From: CAYQDR01 sp964416315 | GTDB lineage: Bacteria > Methylomirabilota > Methylomirabilia > Rokubacteriales > DASRDR01 | Direction: 5' to 3' | Length of the DNA stretch: 22,789 bases | NCBI GenBank assembly: GCA_964416315.1 | Contig: CAYQDR010000078.1 | Coordinates: 1-22,789 of the forward strand | In this document: in pieces, positions 1 to 6,951 of the stretch | Layout: each line of letters starts with the position of its first letter | How positions within the stretch are numbered: position 1 is the first letter of the stretch | Made by a program: the position numbers and the translations under genes | Notes under the pieces: generated by a model | The model's database searches: none | The model's input: the letters and a program-made list of their open reading frames with translations, nothing else | Told to the model about the DNA's origin: nothing

Positions 1-230
1 CCACGCCCGATCTCAAGGCCGTACACCTCGTCGGTCTGAGGCGGAGCCTCGTTAGCCTTTGGTGACCGGTCGACGTGTCAACGGAGGACCCTAAGTTGCC
101 GCCGGCCTCTGACCTATCCCAAGCGGAACACGCATTGCACAGTTCGCAGGGGGCGACGTGCAAAGTCGAGAGCAAAGCGAGAGGCCCTAAAGGTCTTGAC
201 AAAAGGGGAGGCCGTGCTGCACTATGCGGC

Positions 231-440
231 ATGATGCCGCAGCACCTCAAGAGGGTCCGCCGAAACCCACTGAGGATCAGCGTTGTCCTCACGACCGAGG
301 AATACGATCGCCTCGCCAAGATGGCGTCAACGGCGGAGCGCTCGATGAGTTGGCTTGGGCGCTACGCCATCCGAAAACTTCTGGAGGACAACCAGAGCAG
401 GCAGCTGCCCCTCGACCTGGAGCCGCCAGAGAGCAACTGA
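231..440 (+). CDS. Small ribbon-helix-helix (CopG/Arc-like) DNA-binding protein, possible R-M regulator
   Basis: This 69-residue basic protein has the layout of a ribbon-helix-helix repressor. A short beta strand (RISVVLTTEEYDRL) is followed by helix 1 (EYDRLAKMASTAE), a turn containing SMSW, and helix 2 (LGRYAIRKLLEDN). Such proteins bind operators as dimers through the paired beta strands. The frame stays open upstream to a GTG at 75, but residues before the ATGATG at 231 look non-coding, so I chose 231. A TTGACA lies at 196-201 with a poor -10 (CACTAT) at 220-225, which would put transcription start at or next to the ATG. The methyltransferase follows downstream, and the gene shares the low G+C of this island. 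A role in controlling the methyltransferase/endonuclease pair is inferred from position only; an antitoxin-like orphan is the alternative. Confidence 0.6.
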   Translation: MMPQHLKRVRRNPLRISVVLTTEEYDRLAKMASTAERSMSWLGRYAIRKLLEDNQSRQLPLDLEPPESN

Positions 441-550
441 AGTGGCAAGTCTTCCTCGACGCACGAAACCCCGCGAAGCCCGAAACGAACGTGGCGCCAA
501 AGAGAGCAAGTAACTCTCGGCCCAGAACCTCCCGGAGGTCGCCCGCGGGT

Positions 551-1267
551 GTGCCAACAAATCAATTGGTCTTCTCTGCCTATCAAGGCTCAAGCGATGA
601 GCTTTTCCCCAGGATCCTTTCACTTTACGTAGCCCCCCGAAGCGTCGTCGCCGACGTCACCTATGGAAAAGGCGTATTCTGGAAAGGCATTCCACGCGGC
701 CTTTACCGCCTCCGCGCGACCGACATAACCACCGGAGTCGACTGCAGGAAGCTACCCTACGAGAATGCCACGATCAACTGCATCGTATTCGATCCACCCT
801 ATATGCATACGCCCGGCGGTACCGCGCACGTCAATCACCAAAACTACGAACAGTACTATCGGAACAACTCCCCCGCCAACGCCTCTGCCAGAAAGTACCA
901 CGAAGCCGTCCTGGACCTGTACTTCGAGACTGCACCCGAAGCTCACCGGGTCCTTCGAGACGAGGGCATCTTCATCGTCAAATGCGCCGATGAAGTTTGT
1001 GCCAATCAGCAGCGTTTGACCCACGTCGAGATCATCAACGACTTCGTTCAAAAGGGCTTCGTTGTCGAAGATCTATTTGTCCTCGTCCGAAGCAACAAGC
1101 CCGGTGTTAGTCGCGTCCTGAAACAGGTCCACGCAAGGAAAAACCATTCCTACTTCGTAGTCTTCCGTAAGTCCAACGGCAGAACGCGGTGGTTTGGACC
1201 ACCATCTCAACCTACGGCCCGACCGCGAGCTGCGCACACTCGTCAAAGAACGCGGAAAAGTTGTTGA
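551..1267 (+). CDS. Site-specific amino-type DNA methyltransferase (type II R-M)
   Basis: About 238 residues with an S-adenosylmethionine-dependent amino-methyltransferase layout. An N-terminal motif X-like stretch is LVFSAYQGS (about 6-14). A motif I-like VADVTYGKGVFW (33-44) and an acidic RATDI (55-59) form the cofactor pocket. The catalytic motif IV is DPPY (81-84), as in N6-adenine and N4-cytosine methylases. The order X-I-IV with no long insert places any target-recognition segment after residue 90. The start is uncertain: GTG 551 has GGAGG 12 bases upstream (534-538), and GTG 491 is the alternative. An ATG at 224 in frame is unlikely because the intervening 110 residues overlap the RHH gene and look like an off-frame translation. 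The gene converges with the endonuclease gene and their ends overlap by 25 bases. Low G+C suggests transfer. The target site cannot be read from sequence. Confidence 0.83.
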   Translation: MPTNQLVFSAYQGSSDELFPRILSLYVAPRSVVADVTYGKGVFWKGIPRGLYRLRATDITTGVDCRKLPYENATINCIVFDPPYMHTPGGTAHVNHQNYEQYYRNNSPANASARKYHEAVLDLYFETAPEAHRVLRDEGIFIVKCADEVCANQQRLTHVEIINDFVQKGFVVEDLFVLVRSNKPGVSRVLKQVHARKNHSYFVVFRKSNGRTRWFGPPSQPTARPRAAHTRQRTRKSC

Positions 1268-2082
1268 CCTGAATGAATAGGGTAGCGCTTCGCAAGGGGA
1301 GCGTACTTAACCGGCAGATCAAAGTAGTAGATCCGGTAGAGCTGCGAAATGAACATCTGATAAATCGCCCACTGTTCCGGCAGGCAAACCTCAAGCACCG
1401 AAAGGTCTTTCCTGACCATGTTCGTTTCGGTCAAACAAACCAAGATTCCCCTAAAGCGGTTGATCCCATAAACGCCATCCAGAACCCGCTGATGTGCCCA
1501 CACCTGAATGATACGCTCACGCGTGGATATCTTGACAGGAAGGTGAATCCGACTCTTTGCCGGACCGAGATCGAACACGAAATCGGTCGGCAGAGAATAG
1601 CCAGGCGCCAGGGCGAGGACGTCAATTTTCTTGTGCGGATTGATATTGAATGCTCTCGAAGCTAGGTGACCAACGAAGATCTCAAAGAAAGTGGCGGGCG
1701 TCTTGCGATCGTCGCTTTTCAGCAGGTCCGTCGCACAACAGTACGACATGGCGGCCGAATAGAGAGCCCGGCCCCTCTGCGCCTGGCTTACCCCTGCCAG
1801 TTCCGCGCTTACAAGGCGATCTATCAGCTTGACAGCCGTGCCAGGATCAAACAGCTTGCTATTGATCGGGCGAGAGAATTTGTTCTTCTTGCCCTTTACC
1901 CGGAAGGAGAAATACTCCTTGCCCGGGACAGACGACTTGAGCTTCAGCCGATCGCACTCCTTTGTCAGAAACCGTAGCGCGAGTTGCACCACCTGCTTCA
2001 GAAGCGCAGAAACGCCATCGCCCTTCAAATCTCGGCTGGCCTCCTGCGCCAGTTCCTGGTACGGGGTCTCTAAAATCGACAC
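1243..2082 (-). CDS. Probable type II restriction endonuclease partnered with the methyltransferase
   Basis: 279 residues. No conserved family name can be assigned with certainty, but context and motifs point to a restriction endonuclease. A helix with E134 (TPATFFEIFVGHL) precedes an acidic strand TDFVFD (D167, D171), then LPVK (K184) and STRERIIQVWAHQRVLDG. This resembles a PD-(D/E)XK core in which the usual acidic residue two before the lysine is missing (P182) and may be supplied from the next helix (E189), as in enzymes with a migrated glutamate. The GTG start at 2082 is preceded by GAGGT about 7 bases upstream. It runs tail-to-tail with the methyltransferase. Low G+C and AAA/ATT-rich codons contrast with the neighbouring genes. 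Alternative: another nuclease or a defence protein of unknown type. Confidence 0.7.
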   Translation of the reverse strand: MSILETPYQELAQEASRDLKGDGVSALLKQVVQLALRFLTKECDRLKLKSSVPGKEYFSFRVKGKKNKFSRPINSKLFDPGTAVKLIDRLVSAELAGVSQAQRGRALYSAAMSYCCATDLLKSDDRKTPATFFEIFVGHLASRAFNINPHKKIDVLALAPGYSLPTDFVFDLGPAKSRIHLPVKISTRERIIQVWAHQRVLDGVYGINRFRGILVCLTETNMVRKDLSVLEVCLPEQWAIYQMFISQLYRIYYFDLPVKYAPLAKRYPIHSGQQLFRVL

Positions 2083-2186
2083 CTCGCGACCTCATTTGAG
2101 CGACCGAGAGGGATAGTGATCAAGCAACATGCCGACGCCGCATCTCTCAAGACCGGGCTTAGGCCTCTGTAATCAGCCGACTTTGC
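2083..2186. other. Junction between low-G+C island and high-G+C chromosome
   Basis: This 104-base gap separates the endonuclease start from the 3' end of the phosphatidyltransferase gene; both are read on the minus strand. Composition changes sharply near 2,180. It must hold the endonuclease promoter, but I see no convincing -35/-10 pair, no tRNA and no obvious direct repeat marking an insertion point. Confidence 0.4.
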
Positions 2187-2771
2187 TCACCGAAAGACCC
2201 GGCGCGTGGCGCGCCAGGTGTGCGCGATCCGGTGGATCGCGGTGACGTTCGCCCCGACGGCCACGACCCAGACCGCGGGCGCCAGGAGATCGAGGAGGGC
2301 CCCCACGATCAGCGCGAGCAGCCGCTCCCCCCGCTCCATGAACCCGACCCGACACTGGACCCCCACCGACTCGGCGCGCGCCCGCGTGTAGCTCACCATG
2401 ACGGTCCCGATCAGCGCGGCGAGCGCGCCGACGACGTCCCAGACCCGGGACTTGCCCATGAAGAGGACGACCAGGCCCGCGAGCACCAGGAGGTCCGAGT
2501 AGCGATCCAGCACGGAGTCGAGGAATGCGCCGAAGGGCGAGACCTGGCCCGAGACGCGGGCGAGCGAGCCGTCGAGGATGTCCAGCGCCCCGGCCAGGGC
2601 GAGGAGGAGGCCCCCCAGTCGCTGGTAGTCCGCGACGAACGCCGCGGCCGCCAGCCCGGAGCAGAAGAGCCCCAGCACGGTGAGCTGGTTCGGGCGGAGC
2701 CGCGCCCCGAGGAGCGCGCGGGCGACCGGATCCGACACCCGCGCGACGTGCTCCTTGTACCGTCCCAGCAC
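2187..2771 (-). CDS. CDP-alcohol phosphatidyltransferase (phospholipid headgroup synthase)
   Basis: 194 residues, integral membrane. It transfers a phosphoalcohol onto CDP-diacylglycerol (or an analogue), releasing CMP, in phospholipid synthesis. The family signature D-x2-D-G-x2-A-R-x8-G-x3-D-x3-D is complete: D64, D67, G68, A71, R72, G81, D85, D89. Hydrophobic segments follow at roughly 33-48, 53-66, 92-105, 112-125 and 152-175. The later VGFMERGERLL resembles the GxxER motif of phosphatidylinositol-phosphate synthase-like members, so inositol phosphate rather than glycerol phosphate may be the acceptor; this is a guess. GTG 2771 directly abuts the glnD stop (TAG then GTG), indicating a translationally coupled pair. 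Confidence 0.9.
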   Translation of the reverse strand: MLGRYKEHVARVSDPVARALLGARLRPNQLTVLGLFCSGLAAAAFVADYQRLGGLLLALAGALDILDGSLARVSGQVSPFGAFLDSVLDRYSDLLVLAGLVVLFMGKSRVWDVVGALAALIGTVMVSYTRARAESVGVQCRVGFMERGERLLALIVGALLDLLAPAVWVVAVGANVTAIHRIAHTWRATRRVFR

Positions 2772-5567
2772 CTAGACGCGCTCCGGGCGCGGGCTTGGCC
2801 CGCGCAGCCCCGGGGGGAGGGTCGGCCCCCCGAAAGAGCGGGGGGCGGAGCCCCCCTCCGAGGAGAGAGCGTCCCCGCTCCCGAGGGCAGCCGGGATGGC
2901 CGCGCGCAGGTGCGCGATCCGCACCGGGTCGTCGAGCTTCCGGCCCGCCGCGTCGGTCACGTAGAAGGCGTCGAGCGCCTGGTCGAGGTCGGTGGCGATC
3001 TTGGCGGTCGCGATGTCGAGCCCCGCCCCGGCGAGGGCGCGCGTGATGAGGTAGAGGAGGCCCAGCCGGTCCGGGGCCTTCACCTCGACCACCGTGTGCG
3101 TGTCGGAAAGTGAGTTGTCCACGGTCACGCGGACGGAGCGCTCGACCGTCGGGCCCACGCGCCGCGGCCGCCGGGCGTGGAAGAGCTCCTCGACGGAGCG
3201 CTCGCCCGTGATGGTGCGCCGGAGGTCTCCCGTCAGCGCCTCCCAGCGGCTCTCGTCCAGGATCCCCTCCCCGCCGGCGTCGTTGACGTGGAAGGTGTCC
3301 ACCGCGATCCCGTCGCCGCGGGTCTCGATCTGGGCCGACAGGATGTTGACCTCGTGCGCGGCGAGCGTCCCCGCGATCACGGCGAAGAGCCCCGGCACGT
3401 CCCGCGTGACGACGACCACGTCCGAGGCGCCGAGGTCGGGGTAGTGGAAGAGCTCCGTGGCCACCGCCTCGTCGCGCAGGCGGTCGATCAAGCGGAGGTG
3501 GGCGGCCATCCGCTGCGGCGAGGTCGACCGAACGTAGCGGTCCGACATCCCCGCCAGGTGCGCGGCCGCGGCGGGGGCGTACGTCGGGTCGGCCAGGGCC
3601 TGCACGATGCGGTGGGCGACCGCGGCACGGCGCGGCGCCTTCGGGCGCTGGCCGGCCAGGCGCGTCCGCGTGCGGACGAACAGGTCCCGGAGGAGGGCGC
3701 CCCGCCAGGGGTTCCACAGCCCCGGGCCCACCGCCCGGATGTCGGCGCAGGTGAGCAGATAGAGCATCGTGAGCCACGCCGGATACCGGACCGCCGCCGC
3801 GAACTGCTCCACGGTCTTCGGGTCGTCGATGTCCCGGCGCTCGGCCACGTGCGAGAAGAGGAGGTGATGCTCGACCAGGAACTCCACCGCCGCCGCGTCG
3901 TCGGCGTCGAGGTTGAGCCGGCGCGTCACCGCGCGGCTGAGCGGGATGCCCTTCCGGACGTGGCCGTGGCCGAGCGCCTTGCCGACGTCGTGCAGCAGCA
4001 CGCCCATCACGAGAAGCTCCGGCCGCTCCAGCTCCGCGATGAGCTGCGCGAGCTCGTCCGAGTCCGCCCCCTGGCCGGGCGCCAGGCCCTCGAGCACCTC
4101 GACGGCCAGGAGCGAGTGCTGGTCCACCGTGTAGCGGTGGTAGTGGTCGTACTGGACGAGGCACGTGAGCGCGCCGAACTCCGGAAGGTAGGCCCCGAGG
4201 ACGCCCGTGTCGTGCATCCGCCGGAGCGTCGCGGCGACCCGCCCCCATGCGCCCAGGATCCCGAGGAAGATCTGGCGCAGCTCCGGCGACGCCCGCCAGA
4301 CCTCCTCCTCGAGGAGCGGCGCCGCCTCCTCCACCGCCCGCTCGAGCGCGACATCCAGCTCGGACCCGAGCTGCTGCGCGTGCCAGAACACCCGCAGGAT
4401 CCGGGCCGGGTCCTTCCGGAGCACCCCGGGCTCGGCGAGGTGAAGCCGGCCGTCGTGCACGACCAGGCCGTCCGCGAGCGCCGCCCGCCGCACCCGGCGC
4501 CCGACGGACCCCCGCCGCGCGAGCCCTTCCTGGCAGCGGGCGATCAGGCGCGCCGAGATCCGGTGGATCGTGCGGGCGTGCCGGTAGTAGTCGCGCATGA
4601 ACTTCTCGACCCCGAGCCGCACCTCGTCGTCCGCGTAGCCGAAGTTCTTGGCGATCTGCGCCTGGAGCGGCCGCGCGAGGACGTCCTGCTTGGTGCCCGA
4701 GAGGAAGTGGAGCTCGTTCCGCACCCGCCAGAGGAACGTCAGCGCCTCGTCCGTCCCCGCGCGCTCCTTCGGCGTGAGCAGGCCCCTGTCCTCGAGCTCC
4801 CGGAGCGTGCGCGCCCCGAATTTCGTGAAGGCGAGCCAGAGCGCCGTGTGGACGTCCCGGAGCCCGCCCGCCGACTCCTTGACGTTCGGCTCCTGGACAT
4901 AGACCGATCCCCCGTGCTTGCGGTAGCGCTCGTCGCGCTCCGCCAGCGTCTGGCGGAGGAACTCGCCATAATCCTTCCGGTAGACCTCCCGGCGCAGCGT
5001 CCGCTGGAGCGTCCGGAACAGGCGCCGGTCGCCCGCGAGGACCCGGGCGGTCTGCATCGAGGTGCGGCTCGGGAAGTCGGTGCGCGCCTGCGCGAGGCAG
5101 TCGTCGAGCGAGCGGCAGGCGTGACCGACCCGCACGCCGAGGTCCCACAGCGTGTAGAGGATCTCCTGCGCCATCCGCCGCACGTACGGCGTCACCTCGC
5201 CATCCTGGATGAGCATGAGGTCCACGTCGGAGGACGGGTGGAGCTCGCCGCGCCCGTAGCCGCCGAGCGCCACGAGGACGAGCGGCGTCCGCGCGTGCCC
5301 CGCCGCGTGCGCCTCCGCGTCCGCGAGCCGGAAGAGCACGCGGAGGAAGCGGTCCATGAAGGCCGCGTGGCTCCGCACGCTCTCCTCGCCCGAGGCGCCG
5401 TCGGCGTGCCGGCTCTTCAGCCGCTCGTGCGCCGCCGTGAGCTGCTCGCGGAGGAGGTCCAGCCGCAGTCGGCGCCGGCGGTCGGCCCACTCCGCGTCGG
5501 GCCCGGCAAAGCGCCGCTGGAGGTCCTGCTCCGCGCGACGCAAGCGACGCGCCAGCTTTTCCACCAT
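2772..5567 (-). CDS. glnD: Bifunctional PII uridylyltransferase / uridylyl-removing enzyme GlnD
   Basis: 931 residues (E. coli GlnD is 890). It senses glutamine and adds or removes UMP on PII proteins, setting glutamine synthetase activity and Ntr transcription. The nucleotidyltransferase motif GGYGRGELHPSSDVD is at 102-116 with catalytic D114/D116. The HD hydrolase domain carries HDVGK at 526-530 and a later H567/H568 pair. Two ACT domains lie at about 717-790 and 826-895. The protein should end near AAIPAALG (about 896), but it continues for some 35 residues of Gly/Pro/Arg-rich sequence encoded by palindromic repeats (see findings). The ATG at 5567 was chosen because the upstream open frame crosses the divergent promoter region and is not GlnD-like. 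No strong Shine-Dalgarno is present. No PII gene is visible in the window. Confidence 0.95.
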   Translation of the reverse strand: MVEKLARRLRRAEQDLQRRFAGPDAEWADRRRRLRLDLLREQLTAAHERLKSRHADGASGEESVRSHAAFMDRFLRVLFRLADAEAHAAGHARTPLVLVALGGYGRGELHPSSDVDLMLIQDGEVTPYVRRMAQEILYTLWDLGVRVGHACRSLDDCLAQARTDFPSRTSMQTARVLAGDRRLFRTLQRTLRREVYRKDYGEFLRQTLAERDERYRKHGGSVYVQEPNVKESAGGLRDVHTALWLAFTKFGARTLRELEDRGLLTPKERAGTDEALTFLWRVRNELHFLSGTKQDVLARPLQAQIAKNFGYADDEVRLGVEKFMRDYYRHARTIHRISARLIARCQEGLARRGSVGRRVRRAALADGLVVHDGRLHLAEPGVLRKDPARILRVFWHAQQLGSELDVALERAVEEAAPLLEEEVWRASPELRQIFLGILGAWGRVAATLRRMHDTGVLGAYLPEFGALTCLVQYDHYHRYTVDQHSLLAVEVLEGLAPGQGADSDELAQLIAELERPELLVMGVLLHDVGKALGHGHVRKGIPLSRAVTRRLNLDADDAAAVEFLVEHHLLFSHVAERRDIDDPKTVEQFAAAVRYPAWLTMLYLLTCADIRAVGPGLWNPWRGALLRDLFVRTRTRLAGQRPKAPRRAAVAHRIVQALADPTYAPAAAAHLAGMSDRYVRSTSPQRMAAHLRLIDRLRDEAVATELFHYPDLGASDVVVVTRDVPGLFAVIAGTLAAHEVNILSAQIETRGDGIAVDTFHVNDAGGEGILDESRWEALTGDLRRTITGERSVEELFHARRPRRVGPTVERSVRVTVDNSLSDTHTVVEVKAPDRLGLLYLITRALAGAGLDIATAKIATDLDQALDAFYVTDAAGRKLDDPVRIAHLRAAIPAALGSGDALSSEGGSAPRSFGGPTLPPGLRGPSPRPERV
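2787..2862 (-). repeat. Palindromic GC-rich elements inside the glnD 3' end
   Basis: Two perfect hairpins lie in the last codons of glnD. One is an 8-bp stem, GCGCGGGC / GCCCGCGC, with a 3-base TTG loop at 2787-2805. The other is a 7-bp stem, GGGGGGC / GCCCCCC, with a GGA loop at 2840-2856, followed by TCCGAG. The second is 22 of 23 bases identical to 6922-6944. Both lie downstream of the second ACT domain and encode the non-conserved tail SEGGSAPR and beyond. Confidence 0.7.
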
Positions 5568-5577
5568 GGTGAGGTTG

Positions 5578-5606
5578 ACGCTAGCATGCAGGGTAGGGGG
5601 TGTCAA
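5578..5606 (-). promoter_or_regulatory. Candidate glnD promoter
   Basis: On the minus strand a perfect TTGACA (5606-5601) is followed, after 17 bases, by TAGCGT (5583-5578), which matches three of six -10 positions. Predicted transcription start would fall only a few bases before the glnD ATG at 5567. The -35 is strong and the -10 weak. Confidence 0.35.
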
Positions 5607-5640
5607 ACGCGCGGCCCCGCGCGGGGCGCGGCGATTGACA
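5601..5640. promoter_or_regulatory. Concentric inverted repeat between divergent glnD and binding-protein promoters
   Basis: TGTCAA (5601-5606) and TTGACA (5635-5640) are exact reverse complements. They are centred on the same axis (5620.5) as the 12-bp palindrome CCCCGCGCGGGG (5615-5626). The outer arms double as the -35 boxes of the two divergent promoters. It could be an operator or simply a fortuitous promoter arrangement. Confidence 0.4.
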
Positions 5641-5663
5641 GCCCCGGGGGGGCCCGGTATGAT
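5635..5663 (+). promoter_or_regulatory. Strong sigma70-type promoter for the substrate-binding protein
   Basis: A consensus -35 TTGACA (5635-5640), a 17-base spacer and TATGAT (5658-5663, five of six matches). The expected start near 5670 leaves a leader of about 55 bases with a good ribosome site, AAGGAG at 5711-5716, eight bases before the ATG at 5725. It is the best promoter in the window. Confidence 0.8.
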
Positions 5664-5724
5664 CCTCCCGCGTGCCGCGAGGCGGCACGCCACCGCCAGG
5701 ACCCGCACGAAAGGAGCCCGTGCC

Positions 5725-6711
5725 ATGCTGACCACCCGACGCCAGTTCTTCCGCGTCACGGCCGGCGGTCTCGTTGCCGCGACCGGCGCCGCCGCCGTGC
5801 GGCCCGCGTACGCGCAGATGCCGACCGTCAGGATCGGCACGGCGGTCCTCGGCGACTACTCCCTCGTGTCGCCGATCCTCGTCGGGCTCGAGAAGGGCTA
5901 CTTCAAGGCCCAGGGCGTGAACGCGGAGTTCCAGCCGTTCCGCGGCGGGCCCGACCTCGTGAAGGCCATCCTGGCGGGCCAGGCCCACATCGGCGTCAGC
6001 GGGGCCACCGACGTCCCGGTCTTCCGGGCCGGGGACCCGCCCGCGCCCATCCGGTTCGTCGCGACGACGGTGGACGGGAACCACTTCACCTTCAACGTCG
6101 CCCCGGGCATCGGCGCGCTCGCGGACCTCAAGGGGAAATCCATCGGCGTGACCCGCGTCGGCGCCACCACCTGGGTCTTCGCCGTGTTGCTCGCCCGGCA
6201 GCAGGGGTGGGACCCCGAGCGCGACGTCAAGATCGTCGGCCTGGGCGGGCTCGACGCCCAGCTCGCGGCGCTCACCCGCGGCGAGATCCACGCCTACGTC
6301 TGGGGGGACGGGGGCGCGGTGACGGAGCTGCAGGGCAAATCCAAGATCCTCCTCCGGCTGGACCGGGTCACCCCGAAATGGATCAGCCAGGCGGGCTACT
6401 GCAGCGACGAGTACATCAAGGGGAACCGGGACACGATCAGCCGCGCGCTCAAGGGGTTCTTCCAGGGCTCCCGCTTGATGCTGGAGTCGCCCAAAGACGC
6501 CGCCGCCATCGCCGCGAAGACCCTCAAGTGGCCCGAGGAGGCGATCCTGCGCGCCCACCAGATCTCGGGCCCGCTCCTGTCGAAGGACGGCGCCATCAAT
6601 GTCGAGGCCATCGACGCGATGCAGACGACGATGGTCGAGCTCAAGGCCCAGCCTCGACGGGTCGCGACCCAGGACCTCTACACGGCGGACTTCACCCCGG
6701 TCCGGGTCTAG
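5725..6711 (+). CDS. ABC transporter substrate-binding protein, NMT1/SsuA type, Tat-exported
   Basis: 328 residues. The N-terminus is a twin-arginine signal (TTRRQFFRVT, R5-R6, then a hydrophobic stretch) with a likely signal-peptidase site after AYA at about 30. The mature part begins TVRIGTAVLGDYS and has the periplasmic type-2 fold features of NMT1/SsuA/TauA proteins: GLEKGYFKAQGV near the start, GGPDLVKAILAGQAHIGVSG, then DLKGKSIGVTRVG in the second lobe. This family captures sulfonates, taurine, nitrate or pyrimidine precursors; the ligand here cannot be assigned. It has its own strong promoter and good ribosome site. The ATPase and permeases it probably serves converge on it from the other strand (6952-9222), so binding protein and membrane parts are in separate transcripts. 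Confidence 0.9.
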   Translation: MLTTRRQFFRVTAGGLVAATGAAAVRPAYAQMPTVRIGTAVLGDYSLVSPILVGLEKGYFKAQGVNAEFQPFRGGPDLVKAILAGQAHIGVSGATDVPVFRAGDPPAPIRFVATTVDGNHFTFNVAPGIGALADLKGKSIGVTRVGATTWVFAVLLARQQGWDPERDVKIVGLGGLDAQLAALTRGEIHAYVWGDGGAVTELQGKSKILLRLDRVTPKWISQAGYCSDEYIKGNRDTISRALKGFFQGSRLMLESPKDAAAIAAKTLKWPEEAILRAHQISGPLLSKDGAINVEAIDAMQTTMVELKAQPRRVATQDLYTADFTPVRV

Positions 6712-6951
6712 GCGCGGTTCTCCAGGTTCTTGGGGGGAGGCAGGCGCGATCCGCTCGCCGCCGAGTTAAGGCCGGGACGCCCCGCGAGGCCGCAGGCCGA
6801 GCGCGTCCCGGCCGAGATGGACAGGCGAACGGCCCGGCTTTGCCGGGAGCGCCGCCGGCCCCCCTCGAGGGTGCCGCCCGTCGAGCCTTTCTCGGGCTCG
6901 GCGCGCGGGGGTGACCCGAACAAGGGGGGCGAAGCCCCCCTCCGAGAATCA
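6712..6951. repeat. Hairpin-rich intergenic region between convergent transporter genes
   Basis: This 240-base gap has no credible gene. It holds three hairpins: CCCGGC-TTT-GCCGGG at 6833-6847, CGAGCC/GGCTCG with a 7-base loop at 6882-6900, and a GGGGGGC/GCCCCCC stem at 6922-6938. They could serve as bidirectional terminators without T-tracts or be a repeated extragenic palindromic element. Open frames across it on both strands look like off-frame high-G+C reads. Confidence 0.5.
6921..6944 (-). terminator. GC-rich palindrome just 3' of the permease gene
   Basis: A perfect 8-bp stem (AGGGGGGC / GCCCCCCT) with a GAA loop lies 7 bases beyond the stop of the minus-strand permease. It is followed by TCCGAG on the plus strand. 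It is a near-identical copy of the hairpin at 2840-2862. No T-run follows, so factor-independent termination is uncertain. Confidence 0.45.

Noticed and set aside
38..50. Small hairpin GAGGC-GGA-GCCTC as terminator of an upstream gene
   Set aside because: A 5-bp stem without a T-tract is too weak to call.
3..65. Possible C-terminal tail of an upstream plus-strand gene (ends TGA at 63-65)
   Set aside because: Only 20 codons are visible and there is no recognisable motif, so it cannot be supported as a gene.
75..230. N-terminal extension of the RHH protein from GTG 75
   Set aside because: Extension is low-complexity, has no ribosome site, and includes the TTGACA at 196; RHH domains usually begin close to the N-terminus.
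224..550. ATG 224 as start of the methyltransferase, giving a 347-aa protein
   Set aside because: The added 110 residues overlap the RHH gene in another frame and look like a shadow translation; methylase-like sequence begins only at about 551.
2173..6914. Very long open frames (over 1,000 codons) antisense or off-frame to glnD and the binding protein
   Set aside because: Arg/Gly/Pro/Ala-rich translations without any domain; expected in high-G+C DNA opposite real genes with G or C at third positions.
6708..6923. Minus-strand open frame of 71 codons in the hairpin-rich gap
   Set aside because: Starts inside a palindrome, has no ribosome site and an arginine/serine-rich composition typical of off-frame reads; better treated as repeat DNA.
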